From assembly GCF_051020955.1 (NCBI RefSeq), contig NC_135017.1, forward strand, positions 186,001 through 250,000: DNA of 64,000 bases, read 5' to 3'. Positions 30,401 through 43,096 of the stretch are shown piece after piece. The notes beneath the pieces are model-generated. The model did no database searches, had not been told where the DNA came from, and worked only from the letters and a program-made list of their open reading frames with translations. Each line of letters starts with the position of its first letter. Within the stretch, counting starts at the first letter, position 1. The DNA comes from Megalopta genalis. Taxonomy: Eukaryota > Arthropoda > Insecta > Hymenoptera > Halictidae. The position numbers and the translations under genes are program-made.

Positions 30401-32213
30401 TTCGTAGCCAACAGGGTATCGGAGATACAGGTATTGAGTGATAGTGAGCATTGGTATCATGTAGCTTCACAAGATAATCCAGCGGACATGATATCCCGCG
30501 GTACAGCACCTTCTTTCTTGGCGTCCGCTGACATTTGGTGGGCAGGTCCGGCATGGCTATCAATGGATTGCAAGCATTGGCCTGAATCAAAGATCCAAAC
30601 GGTCGACGCACCCGAAGAGAGGCAGGTAAATACTACCATGGTTGTTTTTAAAATAGCAGATGATAGTATATTTAAAAGGTTTTCCAGTTATTCACGTTTG
30701 GTGCGAGTAACTGCTTATTGTTTGAGATTCTTTAATAATTTACGGGGATTGCACAAATCCAAGTCAAATTAAATTTACAAAACAAGGGCATTAGCTATTG
30801 CGGAGTTGCGTTTAGCAGAAGAAACTTTGTTGCGCCTTGCGCAGGAAGAAGGTTTTTCGGAAGAGCTATCCGCACTACAGAAAACGCAATCGCTTCCCAG
30901 ATCAAGTACATTGCTTTCGCTTAACCTTTTTCTGGATAGTGGAGGATTAATCAGGATGGGCGGTAGGTTAGGTAAGGCTCCTATAGTATATTCAAAAAAA
31001 CATCCTGTTATACTACCGCGAAAGCATCCACTAACGGATTTAATTATCAGGTATGAACATATTAGACTTTTGCATGCAGGTAGCGAACTTGTAACGGCTT
31101 CGCTGCGCGAAAAATATTGGCCGTTGGCTTGTAGGCAAAATATAAGGCGCATAGTTAGGAGTTGCGTAAAATGTTTCAAAGTGAATCCGCGGGATATAGA
31201 ATGTATCATGGGTGAGCTACCTGCTGCTCGAGTGACACCGGCGCGGGCATTTCATACCTGCGGTATTGATTATGCGGGTCCCTTTCTCACTAAGGAAAGA
31301 ACGAGAAGTAAGGTGACTACGAAATCTTATTTGTGCGTATTCGTATGTTTTGTTACCAAAGCTGTTCACCTGGAATTAGCCACAGATCTCAGCACGGAGG
31401 CATTTCTGAATTGTTTTAGAAGATTCATAGCACGTAGGGGTCGATCCCACTGTATTGTTACGGATAACGGAACAAATTTTATTGGAGCTCGAAACGAGCT
31501 AAAGGAATTAGGAACATTGTTAAATAGTAACAAATATAATTCAAAAATTTCGAACTTGTTAAGCGAAGAGCGTGTAGAGTGGCGACTGAGTCCTCCACAT
31601 GCGCCTCATTTTGGAGGATTATGGGAGAGTGGAGTAAAATCAGCCAAATACCATTTAAAGCGAATTATCGGCGAACAGCGGCTAACGTTCGAAGAATTAT
31701 ACACATTGTTAACGCAAGTCGAATCTTGTCTAAATTCACGACCAATAAGTCCAATATCATCCGATCCAAATGATTTAAATCCTCTCACTCCTGGGCATTT
31801 TTTAATAGGTGATGCTCCCACCGCATTACCAAGTCCTGATCTCACGGACATATTAAGACGAATCGATTAAGCAGATTTCAACTAATACAACAGATGTTCC
31901 AGCATTTCTGGCAGCGTTGGAAAAGGGAATATTTGCATCAGTTGCAGCAGCGCTCTAAATGGCGTACATCTTCACCACAGGCATTGGAAGTTGGTACCTT
32001 GGTTCTTATCAAGGAAGATAATCTGCCACCATTGCGTTGGCGTTTGGGCAGGATCAAGGAGCTTCATCTTGGTACTGATGGTGGAGCACGAGTAGCGACA
32101 GTCAAAACTGCGGATGGCATATTCAAGAGGCCAGTTGCAAAATTATGCATGCTACCTATAGAGGACACCGACTCCAAATCAGATGTCAATGATTCGAATA
32201 TTGATAAAATCTA
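27421..32213 (+). pseudogene. BEL Pol: zinc knuckles, protease, RT-RNase H, integrase; several lesions
   Basis: Knuckles: CSCCRGNHPLYKCDKF and CYKCLETGHRVQNC (27487-27625). Protease: LLLDSGSQTNFI (about 27855). A frameshift near 28080 leads into MLVGAGLFWKVL and the RT start (VVFDGSAKSSSG). RT resumes after the MITE (ADIAKMYRQV, YGTASATFLA, and DFYVDDLLTG at 29600-29630). RNase H includes HGFSDASERAYGACVY and VPRLELCGALL. An in-frame TAA at 30770 precedes integrase, which has its zinc finger, IDYAGPF, VTDNGTNF and PHAPHFGGLWES (DDE). A frameshift near 31855 precedes the C-terminal tail ending at 32213. The order is diagnostic for BEL/Pao. Confidence 0.9.
28768..29284. mobile_element. TTAA-flanked MITE inside BEL RT (piggyBac type)
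   Basis: 517 bases bounded by TTAA at 28764-28767 and 29285-29288. Terminal inverted repeats cacgttaagcgccacg and cgtggcgcttaacgtg. Insert plus one TTAA is 521 bases, and the host RT frame changes by the matching amount across it, so the BEL sequence is otherwise uninterrupted here. Near the right end is a repeated ggaccggcgtgg word. No transposase is present. Confidence 0.9.
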
Positions 32214-32331
32214 GATTATATTGTATATATTTATATTTATTAGTTAGCGGTTGTATGTATTGTATATATTGTGAGTTCTATTTTTAGGATAAGTTCGTAA
32301 CCATTAGCTATTATTTTGAACATGCACAGCT

Positions 32332-32835
32332 TGTTCAAGGTGGGCGGAATGTTGGCGACGCGGGCCAACAAGATTTATAGCACCATTGTAGGCGCAGCGG
32401 ACAACGGATTCGCATCTGGCAAGCGGGTGGCAAGGCCTGCGTATTTTTTCCAACGGGTTTTAGAACCAAGGCGTCATAAACCCGAAATTTCCAAGCGGCG
32501 AAAGGAGCGGACCATCTTATCGGTTTTCGGGGATGCAAACGCAGGCCTTGGGTTTTTCCCACGTGCTTGCCAGACTTCCGTCCCCCGAAGGAGTACGTCC
32601 TAGACGCTGGGGCCCCACCCCCTTCTGCGTAACTGCGTCATTTTTTGGGGGAAAAGCGAAAAACGGTCGGGGGCGGTTCGGTCCCTTCCGCGAAGTCAGC
32701 GGCGACTTCGGACACGGCGCACGGAAGGAACCTCACTTCTCAAAAAACCCTGACAAGCGGCACATCGGAACACACCAACGGTGGTGTCATACGCAAGGTC
32801 GCGAGTTAGCGGGCATAACTATTGCGGCCGAAACA
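32332..32835 (+). repeat. BEL 3' LTR (5' border approximate)
   Basis: Follows the pol stop by about 120 bases and ends in gcggccgaaaca like the 5' LTR remnant. The start is placed at the first TG after an AT-rich spacer and is uncertain. Confidence 0.5.
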
Positions 32836-34056
32836 AAAGTTTTAGAAACATATTGTTAAACAATAGAGGCATAAAAGTAGTAAAAAAATTTTTTAAATTT
32901 AATTTTATAATTTAATTTATAACTTAATTTTATAAGCCGTTCGAATACTTATACGGCGTGAAAACTTGATGTTTTCTTTTACATTTTTTTAATTATGTAG
33001 AACAACTTTTTATACTAAATCGCAAGTTTTTTGTATATTTTGACATTTAAATACTATACTCTAATATACCGTAAAGAATTCTTTCCCTTCAATATAACTC
33101 TAGTGTTCGAATACTTTCGTGGAAGAGTGCACATAACATTCGTGAAGTCACGGCTGCTTCGGAAGCCTCGTATGTCGTGAAAAACAATATGCAGTCGACT
33201 GCAGAATATTAAAAATTCCTCTACTACAACTTAAAAGTGGACGTTCTGAGTACGGCTGTGGCATAAATCGGACTTTTAGGGAACATAATTTACCACTTCC
33301 GATCTGCTCACGTCGATAGTAAGGACTTTCAGAACTTGTCTCTTCTTGTTTAACCTCTGCCCAACGCAAAGGAAGTAAAAAAGGTCTAGAAGTAGGGAGC
33401 GTCGCTTCGCGTTGCTCTCAATTGCTGTTACTCCTGTTTTCCTTTCTTCGCCGTTGAAATGGTGGACCAAAACGCGAAATAGTTGGCTAAAAGACAATTT
33501 TTCGAAGTTATAGGTATGGTTCAAATGAGTTACGATATCATTAGAGTACAATTCGATGTACAAGAAACAATAAATTAGCTGGAAAAAATAATTATAAAAA
33601 TAATTTTTCAGAATTTATATGGCTTGGCTCATAATGCAGTTATGTTACGATTGTGTTTAATCTGATTGTTTGCAACACATTTGATTTTTGGAAATGGTAC
33701 ACCTATGATTAATTAAAAAGTTATTTGTGTTGGTATAAATTCTTATGATCGTAAATTTGTGAAGGAAAAATGTTGTACATGCATGCACGCTCATTTTACA
33801 TGGAAACTATTCGTAGATGTGCAAAAACAATATTTAAAATCAAAATCTTGCGCATGTTTGCAGAAAAAATAACATATGCTAGTATGATATACATAACCAA
33901 TTATTGTACTTTTATTAATTTTATTTGGGTAAACTATTTCTCTTATGTATTTGAAAAATATACGATACGATAAATACCAATGATTTAGTTATTGTTAATT
34001 TTTCTAATAAGGTTCTCATTTGCAACGGTAAAATTGCTGAATCTCTTTATTGTATA
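32836..34056. other. AT-rich non-coding stretch
   Basis: No gene, RNA or repeat could be supported. Confidence 0.5.
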
Positions 34057-35307
34057 CAGTGGCGAGCAAAAACGTAAGCACACAACGCGTTACATTACTG
34101 ATTAATCGAATAATACTAATATATTTTACATTAAATAATTCGATAAATGGAATCAAAATTTTCATTTCAAATGAAAAATTAAGTAACAATAATTAGTAAC
34201 AATAACATACAATAAATTTAAGGTAAATAGATATGCGATGCCATGTTTATAGTTTTGCACGCTGCCTAAGATCTAAAGGAAGTGATAATAACAGAGGTCG
34301 ATCCGAATTGTAAACAAACATACTTATACCTGAAAGTTGCTATAAACTGTGACATCCAGGAAACGTTAATTCGGTTCAGTAATTTGTTTTGAAATAAAAA
34401 GGCAATATGAAACCGTTAAGTGAAAATAAAAAAAATTCTATTATTTCGTTATGTAATAAAAGATATTCTTTACGACAAATCACTCAAGCATGTCAAGTAT
34501 CTTATGCAGTTGTTGAGAAAATAAGAAAAAGTTAAATGTGTGCTCCGTCACAACAAGTAAACATAGAAATCCGCAACTTGTTCCTGATTGAGGTGCTCGT
34601 GAAATTGCATACATTATTCACTTAGATTTTCAGAAATCGTTACTCGAAAACTCGATATAATTGGCACAAAGTGGATAGTTTGTCGTGCTTTAAAAAAAAT
34701 TAGATTAAAAGCACGGAGGTGTTTCGATCATGTGTTAGAGGTGTTTAGTTAAAATAGGGTGTATGATGCGTAAAGAGCAACAATAGATAAGCATTCTAGA
34801 AAGTCTATATAAAGTCATTATAAAATCTAATCAGAAACAAATTGTATACCATCATGGCAGAGATCCAAAACACACGACGAAATTAGAAACAAAATTGGAT
34901 CGCAAACCAAAATATTCTGCATTGGAATGACCTACTCACAATCTCAATATCAATTACGAATGAGAATTTATGATCGATTGTGAAAGTGAAACTGACACAG
35001 TACGAAGAACCTCAGTTAGATATAACCGAACAAGTATATAACAAGTGTGGTACAACATTGAGCCAGAAATTATCCATGATTTGATAGATCAATAGCTAGT
35101 AACAAAGAAAAAAGGACACAATATTATTTTAGTACACCTATGTAAAAAAAATATTGTTATTCATAAAAGAGGTTGATCATTTTTCATTTAAAATAATCAA
35201 CTAATAATTTTGATTGCCTTTATCCAATTATTTCCTGTGAAATATAATAGTATTGCCTAATTAATTAATAATGTAATGTCGTGTGCTTACGCTTTTACTC
35301 GTCATTG
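34057..35307 (+). mobile_element. Tc1/mariner-type DNA transposon relic
   Basis: The terminal inverted repeats cagtggcgagcaaaaacgta and (right end, inverted) caatgacgagtaaaagcgta match with few differences and continue into aagcacac. The left end follows TA. A reading frame from 34407 starts MKPLSENKKNSIISLCNKR and resembles the N-terminal helix-turn-helix of Tc1-like transposases but stops after about 43 codons. The rest is degenerate. Confidence 0.7.
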
Positions 35308-36189
35308 AAAGTGGGAATGTTTGGTAAAGTAACTATACTAAACTTTTTTCATAGTTGAAAAAGTTGAAAATCCACAACTTATATTGTATGTCTAGAAAGA
35401 TTTTAACAGTGATTTCCTCTGTGAAATAAATATTAAGTACAAAGAATTTCAAAATTATCGTTTAGATACTGAAAAATTGTTCGTGCACTTACTGTACGGG
35501 ACAAAATTAATGTAAAGTTAACGTAATTTTTTATTTATTTTACATTACGACCAAGGATCAAGGTTTTGTTTCTATACAGGAAAAATACCACTATAGACAT
35601 ACACAAATGAAATAGAATTGAATTTCGCCAGTCTAAACAATTTTACTTGAAGGAAAATAATTTTTATGGAAGTACAGTGAATCAACATAATAGCACATTT
35701 AATTAAAAATTATGTGTAGCAATAAGTCAACAAATGATATTAATGCTTCATATTTTGTGGCTCCTCCTTATACAGTTTTTTAGCAGTATTTTGTTCTAAT
35801 TTCTCCTACTCATGTTGAATACATTTTATTTTATTCGGTAATGATTTGAAATTGTCCTATATCCTTGCATGAACCTACAGCTAGGTTAAAGATTTCCACA
35901 ACAATTTTCAATGATGCGACCTTTCTAGCGAATCCAAAACGCGACTTTTTTCTCGAGAAAAGTACTGTTTTACTGCTTTCGCAGTATGTGATGTGGTTAT
36001 AAGCGATATGTACTCCCCTCCAAAAGTATTAGGACACTCATAGAAAATTAAATAAATTTGAAAAATCGATAGAAAGTTGTTATAATTTCTTCAATTTATT
36101 TCAAAGTTAATTGTATTAAACTGTAAGAAGTACATACATATACATATATCTACATATTTCTTGCATTATAATAAAAATATTTTTAAAGA

Positions 36190-36470
36190 TAAAATTGATA
36201 TTAAATAGGAATTAATAAATAATAATTAAAATTAATATTTTCAAGTAAAAAAATCTCCTTATCTAATAATTCAATTACATAACTAAAAGGTTGTAAAATT
36301 CCTAAAATCCCCATATCCTTATTACGTCCCTAACGATTTTGGATATATCCTAAAACTTTCCGTTCAAATAAAGTTAAAAATGCTAGTCTTATTATTATTA
36401 TTATTAACAATAATAAAAAAAGCAAACAATTATAAAATACTATCTTTTTTAAAATTATTATCTAAATATT
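36190..36470 (-). pseudogene. nad1: nad1 N-terminal fragment in NUMT
   Basis: The minus-strand translation contains RLAFLTLFERKVLGYIQNR and GILGILQPFS, the most conserved N-terminal region of NADH dehydrogenase subunit 1. An in-frame TAG follows QNR and another stop follows soon after. Only about 90 codons are present. Confidence 0.8.
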
Positions 36471-36472
36471 AT

Positions 36473-36547
36473 TATATGTAATCAAATTCTAAATTTAATG
36501 CACTTTTTCTGCCAAGATAAATTATTACATATAATAATAATAGTTTA
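36473..36547 (-). pseudogene. trnL1: Mitochondrial tRNA-Leu(UAG) copy in NUMT
   Basis: The minus strand reads cttggcagaaaaagtgcatt followed by aaatttagaattt, matching the D-arm and the TAG anticodon loop of insect trnL1. It sits between nad1 and rrnL as in insect mitochondria. Confidence 0.7.
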
Positions 36548-37180
36548 ATATATATAATTAGACCTTTCGTACAAAAATATAGAAATCAGATTAAAGATAG
36601 AGACCGATTTGGATTACAGAGATCTGTACTCAAATCATGTAAGATATTGAAAGTCGGACAGACTTAATATTTAAAATTCTGCATTTAAAATAATTCTTAA
36701 TTCATAATCGAGGTCACAAACATCATTATTAATATGACCTCTCAAGATATGATGGTGTTATCCATCAGCTAATTTATCTATTTATCCATATTATTAAAAA
36801 AAAAAATTTTCTTAGTTACAAACATTGATTACTGTTATCAACAAAATTTTAATTAAATTAAAAAATTCTACATAGTCTTCTCGTTCACAAATTCTACTTA
36901 AGTATTTTAACTTAAAATTTAATTTATTTTTTTCATGTAAGGCAGTTTATATTTCATAAACCCCTTTATTCCCGCCTTTAATTAAAAGACAAATGATTAT
37001 GCTACCTTCGTACAGTTAAAATACTGCAAGCTATTTACTCTCATCATTGAGTAGGACTCACATTAAATTTTAAACTAAAGCACATGTTTTTGTTAACCAG
37101 GTGAATATAATTATTTTGCCGAATTACTTCATATTATTTATTTATTAATTATTATATTTTATTTATAATTAATTTACTAA
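36548..37180 (-). pseudogene. rrnL: Mitochondrial 16S rRNA copy (3' half) in NUMT
   Basis: The plus strand shows the reverse complement of highly conserved 16S segments: ctcaaatcatgtaagatatt, gtcggacagacttaa, gacctctcaagatatgatgg, aaatgattatgctacctt and tttttgttaaccaggtga. These span the usual 16S barcode region. The 5' half of the gene is not present between here and rrnS. Confidence 0.85.
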
Positions 37181-37249
37181 TTTAATCATTATATTTCTAC
37201 ATAATGTTATTAAATATTTTTTTCTATAAGATATATTAAATTTAAAATT

Positions 37250-37920
37250 ATATCTCAAATTAATTAATTAAATTTTATGACGAATTATATACCTGTGAAA
37301 TAAATACGTATATATATATTTTTTATTTATTTATTTGAATATTATATTCTTTTTATATTATATATTTAAATATTACATTAAATTTAAAATTATTATACCT
37401 ATATCCTAATGTGAAATATCAATTATTTACAGGTTCCTCTAATACGAATATAAAAGTCGCCAAATTATTTAATTTTAATGATTTACATTTAATTATTAAC
37501 TTTTATATTATTATTTTATATTTATATTATAAATATTTTACCATAATTACACAATTTTATTTAATATAATACTTTATTTACACTACTAAAATTTTAAAAA
37601 TTACAGAAATTAATTTGTAATAATAGTTTAACTGGCAATGCTGGCATTAAATTAAGCACATTTAAATATCTAACTCAAATTCTCATTTGAATATTAAATC
37701 TAATTTTTATATATATATATATGTTATTTTATTAATGGAATTTAAATTTTTAATAAATTTTAATAATTGAACTAAAGCAATCCACTATTTAACTAAATCT
37801 TTGTAAACAAACAATACAAATTTATAAAATCTCAAAGTCACAACTTTAAATTTACAATAAATATTGATTTACAATAATATTATTACAATAATAATCAAAC
37901 AAAACAAAATTTAATATTTA
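37250..37920 (-). pseudogene. rrnS: Mitochondrial 12S rRNA copy in NUMT
   Basis: The reverse complement of 12S landmarks is present: acaggttcctctaatacg with gtcgccaaattatttaattt (37428-37475), and on the minus strand the 530-loop-like atgccagcattgccagttaa (around 37630-37650). Borders are approximate. Confidence 0.7.
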
Positions 37921-38460
37921 ATTTTATATAAATTACTTAATTAAAATTATTATAAAAATTACTTTAAACAATTATCCCTCAAATAAATATTATTAAACAA
38001 TTTTTATTATTTATATTATTTTATATTTATGTTATTTATATATTATAAAGTAAACAAAAACAAACATTGAAAGTATACTTATACTTACAAAAAAATAAAA
38101 GAATAGAATATAAAACATACTCATACTAACATTATACTTATGTTTAAATTTATTTTAAAAATATTATAACATTTTATTAGTTTGCGATGGAATTCGTTAG
38201 AACATTTTAAACATAATTGGGGTAAGTCTGGACACTCAGGACAATAAGTTATAGTCTTTTGCAAATTTTTTTGGCTTTGTGGCGCCGGGAAGGACTCTAC
38301 CGATTAACGCTAGGCGTTCAACGTAAAGGAGAAGCCACAGAATATGAAGCAATAAATATCATTTTGTCCCATTATATTTCCATAAAAAGTTTTTTTTTAA
38401 GTAAAATTGTTTAGACCGGTAAAATTCAATTCTACTTCATTTGTTTTGGTTATTTGACGT

Positions 38461-39606
38461 CGCCCCTATTTCGCAAATCCTAGAATGCGGTCGGAGACAA
38501 ATCCGAAGGCGAAGTGTCGTAATTTTTTTACGGTAATGGTACGACAGGATTACAATTTAACGGTCAAATTCGTTAGCGGTACGAAACATAATACGGTGTG
38601 CTCGCACGCGGTATTGCAAAACACGCAAGAACATGGTAATAGTCGAGGCGAGGTCGATACACACTCGTCAACATTGCAAGAAATCCCGATATCTTCCTAA
38701 CTAGAGAATTCGAAATTCGTTCAACAGTCGCGAAGTGATCAGGAATCTCCGTCCTAACTGAAAAAAATAGAATAGAGAAATAGCGGCAATCGTTAGACCT
38801 CCCTGCGACGCAAAGTCCCCGAGAAAATCTTCCGGGCGCGATAGAAACGACACAAAATCCGTCAAAGGTTTCTAGCGGTGGAACAAACGACAACGTGAGG
38901 CGAGACTCACCTCCACGTCCACAAAATTATGAACTCTTTCGCACCTACTTCCAAGCCACTTCGCGAAAATCGACGAAATAACAATAATTGCGACTTACAG
39001 TTCCACAATCCCTCGCTTCCTCGTTTCCTCTTGATCTCCGATCCTGCGATTCAACATCTGACGCACTCTATTATCAGGACCCTCCACAGCTGTGGTCCTC
39101 CACGCCCGCACTACATTATTTGTGGTTCCCTAACGACTATTCGGGATTCTAACACACGCGTTTATAACGGTAGTTCACTCGACAGTGAATGTTTGCGACT
39201 TTTGGCGACGACGAGAGCCGATCCTTTGTGCTCCCCACCCTACTCATTACCAGGTCTTAGCTGCGATTGGCCTGTCTAATCATGTGATACGAAAATTCGA
39301 CAGGACTGTCTCAAGGAACGCGGTTAGCCCAAGCCGATTCGGGCTTTACAAATGTGATTGCTCCCGGTGACCAGGGGAGATCCGGTATCTCCTCAGGGCA
39401 CATCCACATCACCCACATAAGAATCTTAATCGGCTTTTCGTCCCTGACGCTTACCTATAAATCGGTTTTTTAATCCGACTGGTACCTGCAAATCGGATGT
39501 CATGGCAACCGACAATTTGTTATCTATTATTGATGTAAAAGTGTTAGATTGCACTATTATAAGTATTCATATTATTATATAAGATACATTTCGCGATTAA
39601 TAAACG
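38461..39606. other. Unassigned region, possible 3' part of a retroelement
   Basis: Moderately GC-balanced. Short frames at 38485 (71 codons) and 38929 (116 codons) have no recognisable domain. It passes through aataaacgaatgaaatg into a pentanucleotide repeat, as some non-LTR elements do, but no RT is seen. Confidence 0.35.
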
Positions 39607-39751
39607 AATGAAATGAAATGAAATGAAATGAGATGAAATGAGATGAAATGAGATGAAATGAGATGAAATCAGATGAAATGAGATGAAATGAGATGAAATG
39701 AGATGAAATGAGATGAAATGAGATGAAATGAGATGAAATGAGATGAAATAG
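39607..39751 (+). repeat. Microsatellite (GAAAT)n / (GAGATGAAAT)n
   Basis: Four GAAAT units pass into about eleven near-perfect decamers GAGATGAAAT. Confidence 0.95.
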
Positions 39752-41683
39752 ATAAAATAGATATTGTTTAAGGCTAATGTTATAAAAATTTAAAAATGCT
39801 ATTCAATTTAATTACCCTATAATAACAGAAAGCGAATAATATAGAAAGCACTTTCACAAAGTTTTTATCTAACATTTCTATAAGCAAACAAAAAAGCGTA
39901 TATAAGTATTCGTGCTCGAAAGTCTAAGGCAAAACGGAGCCGCTATCAGAGAAATGTTTATGGCCGAATGACTGGTGAGACGTGTATAGGATGTTCAACC
40001 ACTTCCGGTCGGTTTGTTGATCCGTCTGTGGGGTGACCCTAGTCTTCCACCTATGCGCAGGATACTTTGGGGTAGCCAGCATATTACAGTACGGTCCCAA
40101 CTGGTGGCAGCCACGGGGTGTCATACAGAGAGGCTGGGCGAGGGGAACTGGTCGCAATTTTGCAACGTCTCAGTTTACAGTGATATCTTGTAAGTTCGCA
40201 CAGTATCAAAGTCTTAGTTGCGAACCAAATATAAACTATGTTAATTTTAAAATGTACTATCTTTTTGTTCCTCACTGCATATCCCTGGCTTTATATGTAC
40301 ATCTTCGTCTATTTGTAAAGTTTTATTACCCGGACCTTTTATTGTAAAAGATTACATCTTAGCGATTAAAAGGTATAGTAGTAGAAGTAGATGGAAAAGT
40401 AAGCAATTCAAATTCAGACATTTTTTATAGATTAACACTCAACTCAGACGAACTTATTTCTTTATGTTACGAGGAAACAAAAAAACTTAAAATGGAATTT
40501 CACCTGAAGTGTTAGTATTACTTTCAAATGACCCCAGTCGACAAACAATGCAATTCTGATATGATTCAGATCTCTGAAACTAGTTTTATTTATGTGCATT
40601 TTGTATTTCATTTTGTCTTATATTTGGTTAATTGTTTATAATATATATATTATTACTTATATTTGATATACATATGTACTATCAACACAAAATATATAAC
40701 AACAAATAGTAGTACATATGTATAACAAATATAAGTAAAAAATATATAATTATGTTTATTTAATATTTATTTATATCTAATTAAAAACAACAACATTGTA
40801 CAGAATATTCATAAATGTAAATAACATTATATTTACTTATATATAGAAACAAGTTATGAACATTATTATAATAACTTATTTGTTTTCAACGATATCAATA
40901 TATTAAAAGAAAATTAAAAAATAAGTTATTAATTTTAATAAGTTATTTTATTTCGCCGACAATATTAATTAACCGACACTGTAGTCTCGGGATTCGGCTT
41001 CTTTTGCTTAATCTTTTTTAGCCTTGTTTCAAAGTTTAAGCTTGTGCTACAATAGATCATTGAATTTGTCTTGACACCAGCTAGGATATTATCAAATCAA
41101 AAATATATATTAACATTTAAAAAATCGGGATAACCAACATTATTTATAAACACGAATTTGTTTAGGGGTTCTGTAGGGGTAAGGGCGAATGTGAATAGTT
41201 TAGTATCCAACAGTGCGTAATATTTAATAAATAATATAAATATATATATTTGCAAATAGTAACAATAACATTCTAATATATGGTAAAGTAAATAGTGGTC
41301 AACTTTTATTGGAAATATTGTTCTGCCAGATCATTGGAAATATTTTAAATATTGTGGTTTGTTTCGAAATTGGATGCGAGCGTGCAGTGCTCTGGATCGC
41401 GTAATTTTTGGCCAAAATTAAATAGTTTCTATTACCGAAATATGTTAAAGAAAATCGTACTCCTCCAATATTAAATAAGTAATGTGAACATACCAGAATT
41501 AATTATAAATCTTCTGAAAAAACGAACCAACAGGGCCGATATTTCAAGATCAAAAGCCAAAAGCCAGTGTTTATTGAAATTGTAAATAGTAAATAAGGAC
41601 CACTGTCCACTTTGTTCGTCGCCTTTGACGAAGTCGAGCAAATGGATACAATTACGAGTCAAATTGACGCAACGTTGAAAATA
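39752..41683. other. AT-rich non-coding stretch
   Basis: No gene is supported. It contains the hairpin at 40653-40738. Confidence 0.5.
40653..40738. repeat. AT-rich hairpin, 28-nt arms with one mismatch
   Basis: Arms at 40653-40680 and 40711-40738 around a 30-base loop. The size is miRNA-precursor-like but the AT content is extreme, so a MITE remnant is as likely. Confidence 0.6.
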
Positions 41684-42631
41684 CAGTGACTCGCATTAAT
41701 ATTCTGACACGATATTATTAGAAGAATTATTGCTCCCTTTTATTGTTTATGATAGTATTATTGAATCAATTGTTTTCTCATATAAATAAAGCACTTCTTA
41801 AAGTAAGTAGAATCATAAATTTTGTTTATTTATTGTACATGTTCTTTTGTATAATAAGCGATAAACAAGATCGTGACAAAATTTTACGTCGCAAAAATAT
41901 TCGGACAGTGAATGAATTACATTAATTTGATATAAAATGAAAAACTTTTTAATCATGTTATCATAATATTAATATTTTGTCGGTTGACCCTTTTGTTTTA
42001 TTACTTCATGTAATCGTTTGAGCTTATTACAGATGATTTTATTTAAATACTGCGGTGAAATCCGTTTCTATTCGTCTAACAATCGGATTTAAATCAAGCG
42101 ATTGAGGAGGAGGATGCAGTACTTTTGGACAATTGTATAATAAATATTCCTGTACAATTCTGACCTTGTGTTTAGGATCATTGTCCTGATAAAACTTAAA
42201 ACTGTACGTATATCCATATTTATAGCACTTGTAATTAAAATTTTTTTTAAATGTCCAAATATTTAATTTTGTCCATAATACTATCGATAAAAACTAGTTC
42301 ACCTACACCTACAGACGAGATATAATCCCACACTATTACACTCCTACCACCGTATTTCACTGTCGGTCTTAAATTTGAAATGTTTAATTCTGTATTTACT
42401 TTACGTCACACCATTTTTTGACTGTCGGATCCGTAAAGATTAAATTTGCTTTCATCCGAAAATATTACATCATTCCACGTATATTTAATTACAAAGTTAT
42501 CCGACAAAAGTAATATTCCGGTTATCGAACTTTCAAAGGGTTGCCTGTTCACAGGAAGAAACATTTCTTCTATAAATTAAAGTTGAGATATTGATATTTT
42601 GCCAAAAATTACCTCGCTCCAGATTACTGTG
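41684..42631 (-). mobile_element. Tc1-like DNA transposon relic
   Basis: The left end cagtgactcgcattaatatt follows TA. Minus-strand frames contain WNDVIFSDESKFNLYGSD, NLRPTVKYGGRSVIVWDYI and KYLDI, matching the Tc1 transposase around its second catalytic region. Later parts (fyqdndpkh-like and pqspdlnp-like) are recognisable only across frameshifts. The right TIR was not identified. Confidence 0.75.
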
Positions 42632-42798
42632 CGACATGGTGAAATCACCGACAGTGTTTACATCGATACTCGTTTGACCGCATTGACTTTATGTTTATTT
42701 CACAATGATAGTCATGCGGTACGGTTGACAGGTAAACGTAAGCCAATGTCGGTAGTGAAATAAACGTCGATGAAATTGTCGATGATTTCACCATGTCG
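42632..42798. mobile_element. Short MITE, 167 bp
   Basis: The ends cgacatggtgaaatcaccga and its inverted counterpart (tcgatgatttcaccatgtcg) match over about 20 bases. No coding capacity. No clear target duplication. Confidence 0.65.
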
Positions 42799-42961
42799 AT
42801 TAATTAATATTGTGCCATAATATTTGTGCCATGCAAATCAGCACGTGGAAAACATTCCATATCTCATGATTTCTTTTAATTTAAAAGCTGTTCTAAGTTG
42901 TAATAAGTTGTAGTCGTAGGATAGTCCGTAAAAGTTTTTTCGTAATCAAGAACGAAATATA

Positions 42962-43096
42962 CAGGGTGTTCCACAATTACTTTAACAGCCGAAAATGAGG
43001 GGTAGCTGAGGTCATTTGAAGTAACTTTTTCCTTTGCGAAAATGCAATCTGCGGCTTTGTTTACGAGTTATTAACGAAAAACACTGACCAATGAGA
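42962..43096 (+). repeat. Single arm of the foldback element family
   Basis: Nearly identical to 7166-7300 (cagggtgttccacaatta onwards to caatgagagg). Only one arm is present; LINE-derived sequence follows at once. It is preceded by TA. Confidence 0.8.

Larger units (their letters stand above)
25659..32835 (+). mobile_element. BEL/Pao LTR retrotransposon, nearly full length
   Basis: A truncated 5' LTR (25659-25708), a tRNA-Tyr type primer site (25710-25727), gag, pol with knuckle, protease, RT, RNase H and integrase, and a 3' LTR ending at 32835. The last 50 bases of both LTRs agree almost perfectly (from tgtcatacgcaagg to gcggccgaaaca). The left LTR is cut short where LINE copy B ends. Lesions are few: frameshifts near 27345, 28080 and 31855, an in-frame stop at 30770 and a MITE insertion. 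Confidence 0.85.
36170..37950 (-). pseudogene. Nuclear mitochondrial DNA insertion (NUMT): nad1, trnL1, rrnL, rrnS
   Basis: Very AT-rich sequence with insect mitochondrial gene order on one strand: the start of nad1, tRNA-Leu(UAG), large rRNA, small rRNA, all on the window's minus strand. nad1 has stop codons, a large part of rrnL and the expected trnV are missing, and it is surrounded by nuclear transposons. It is therefore a nuclear copy and not the organelle genome. The right border is not sharp; AT-rich sequence to about 38160 may also belong. Confidence 0.85.
35602..38447. repeat. Inverted repeat pair (about 70-bp arms) bracketing the mitochondrial insertion
   Basis: Bases 35602-35672 and 38377-38447 are reverse complements with roughly 85 percent identity (aaattcaattcta-ttcatttg and agtaaaattgtttaga words). 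They bracket the mitochondrial sequence. Confidence 0.55.

Noticed and set aside
37800..37870. Additional mitochondrial tRNA in the NUMT (a GTG-like anticodon loop)
   Set aside because: The acceptor and anticodon stems did not pair convincingly by hand.
36170..38160. Possibility that this is a real mitochondrial contig segment
   Set aside because: nad1 has in-frame stops, a large part of 16S and trnV are missing, and nuclear transposons flank it on both sides.
39607..39751. Regular short repeats resembling a CRISPR array
   Set aside because: Pure 5/10-base tandem repeat without spacers; a microsatellite in a eukaryotic sequence.
40653..40738. microRNA precursor
   Set aside because: The hairpin is good but almost entirely A/T, with no other support; a MITE remnant is equally likely.
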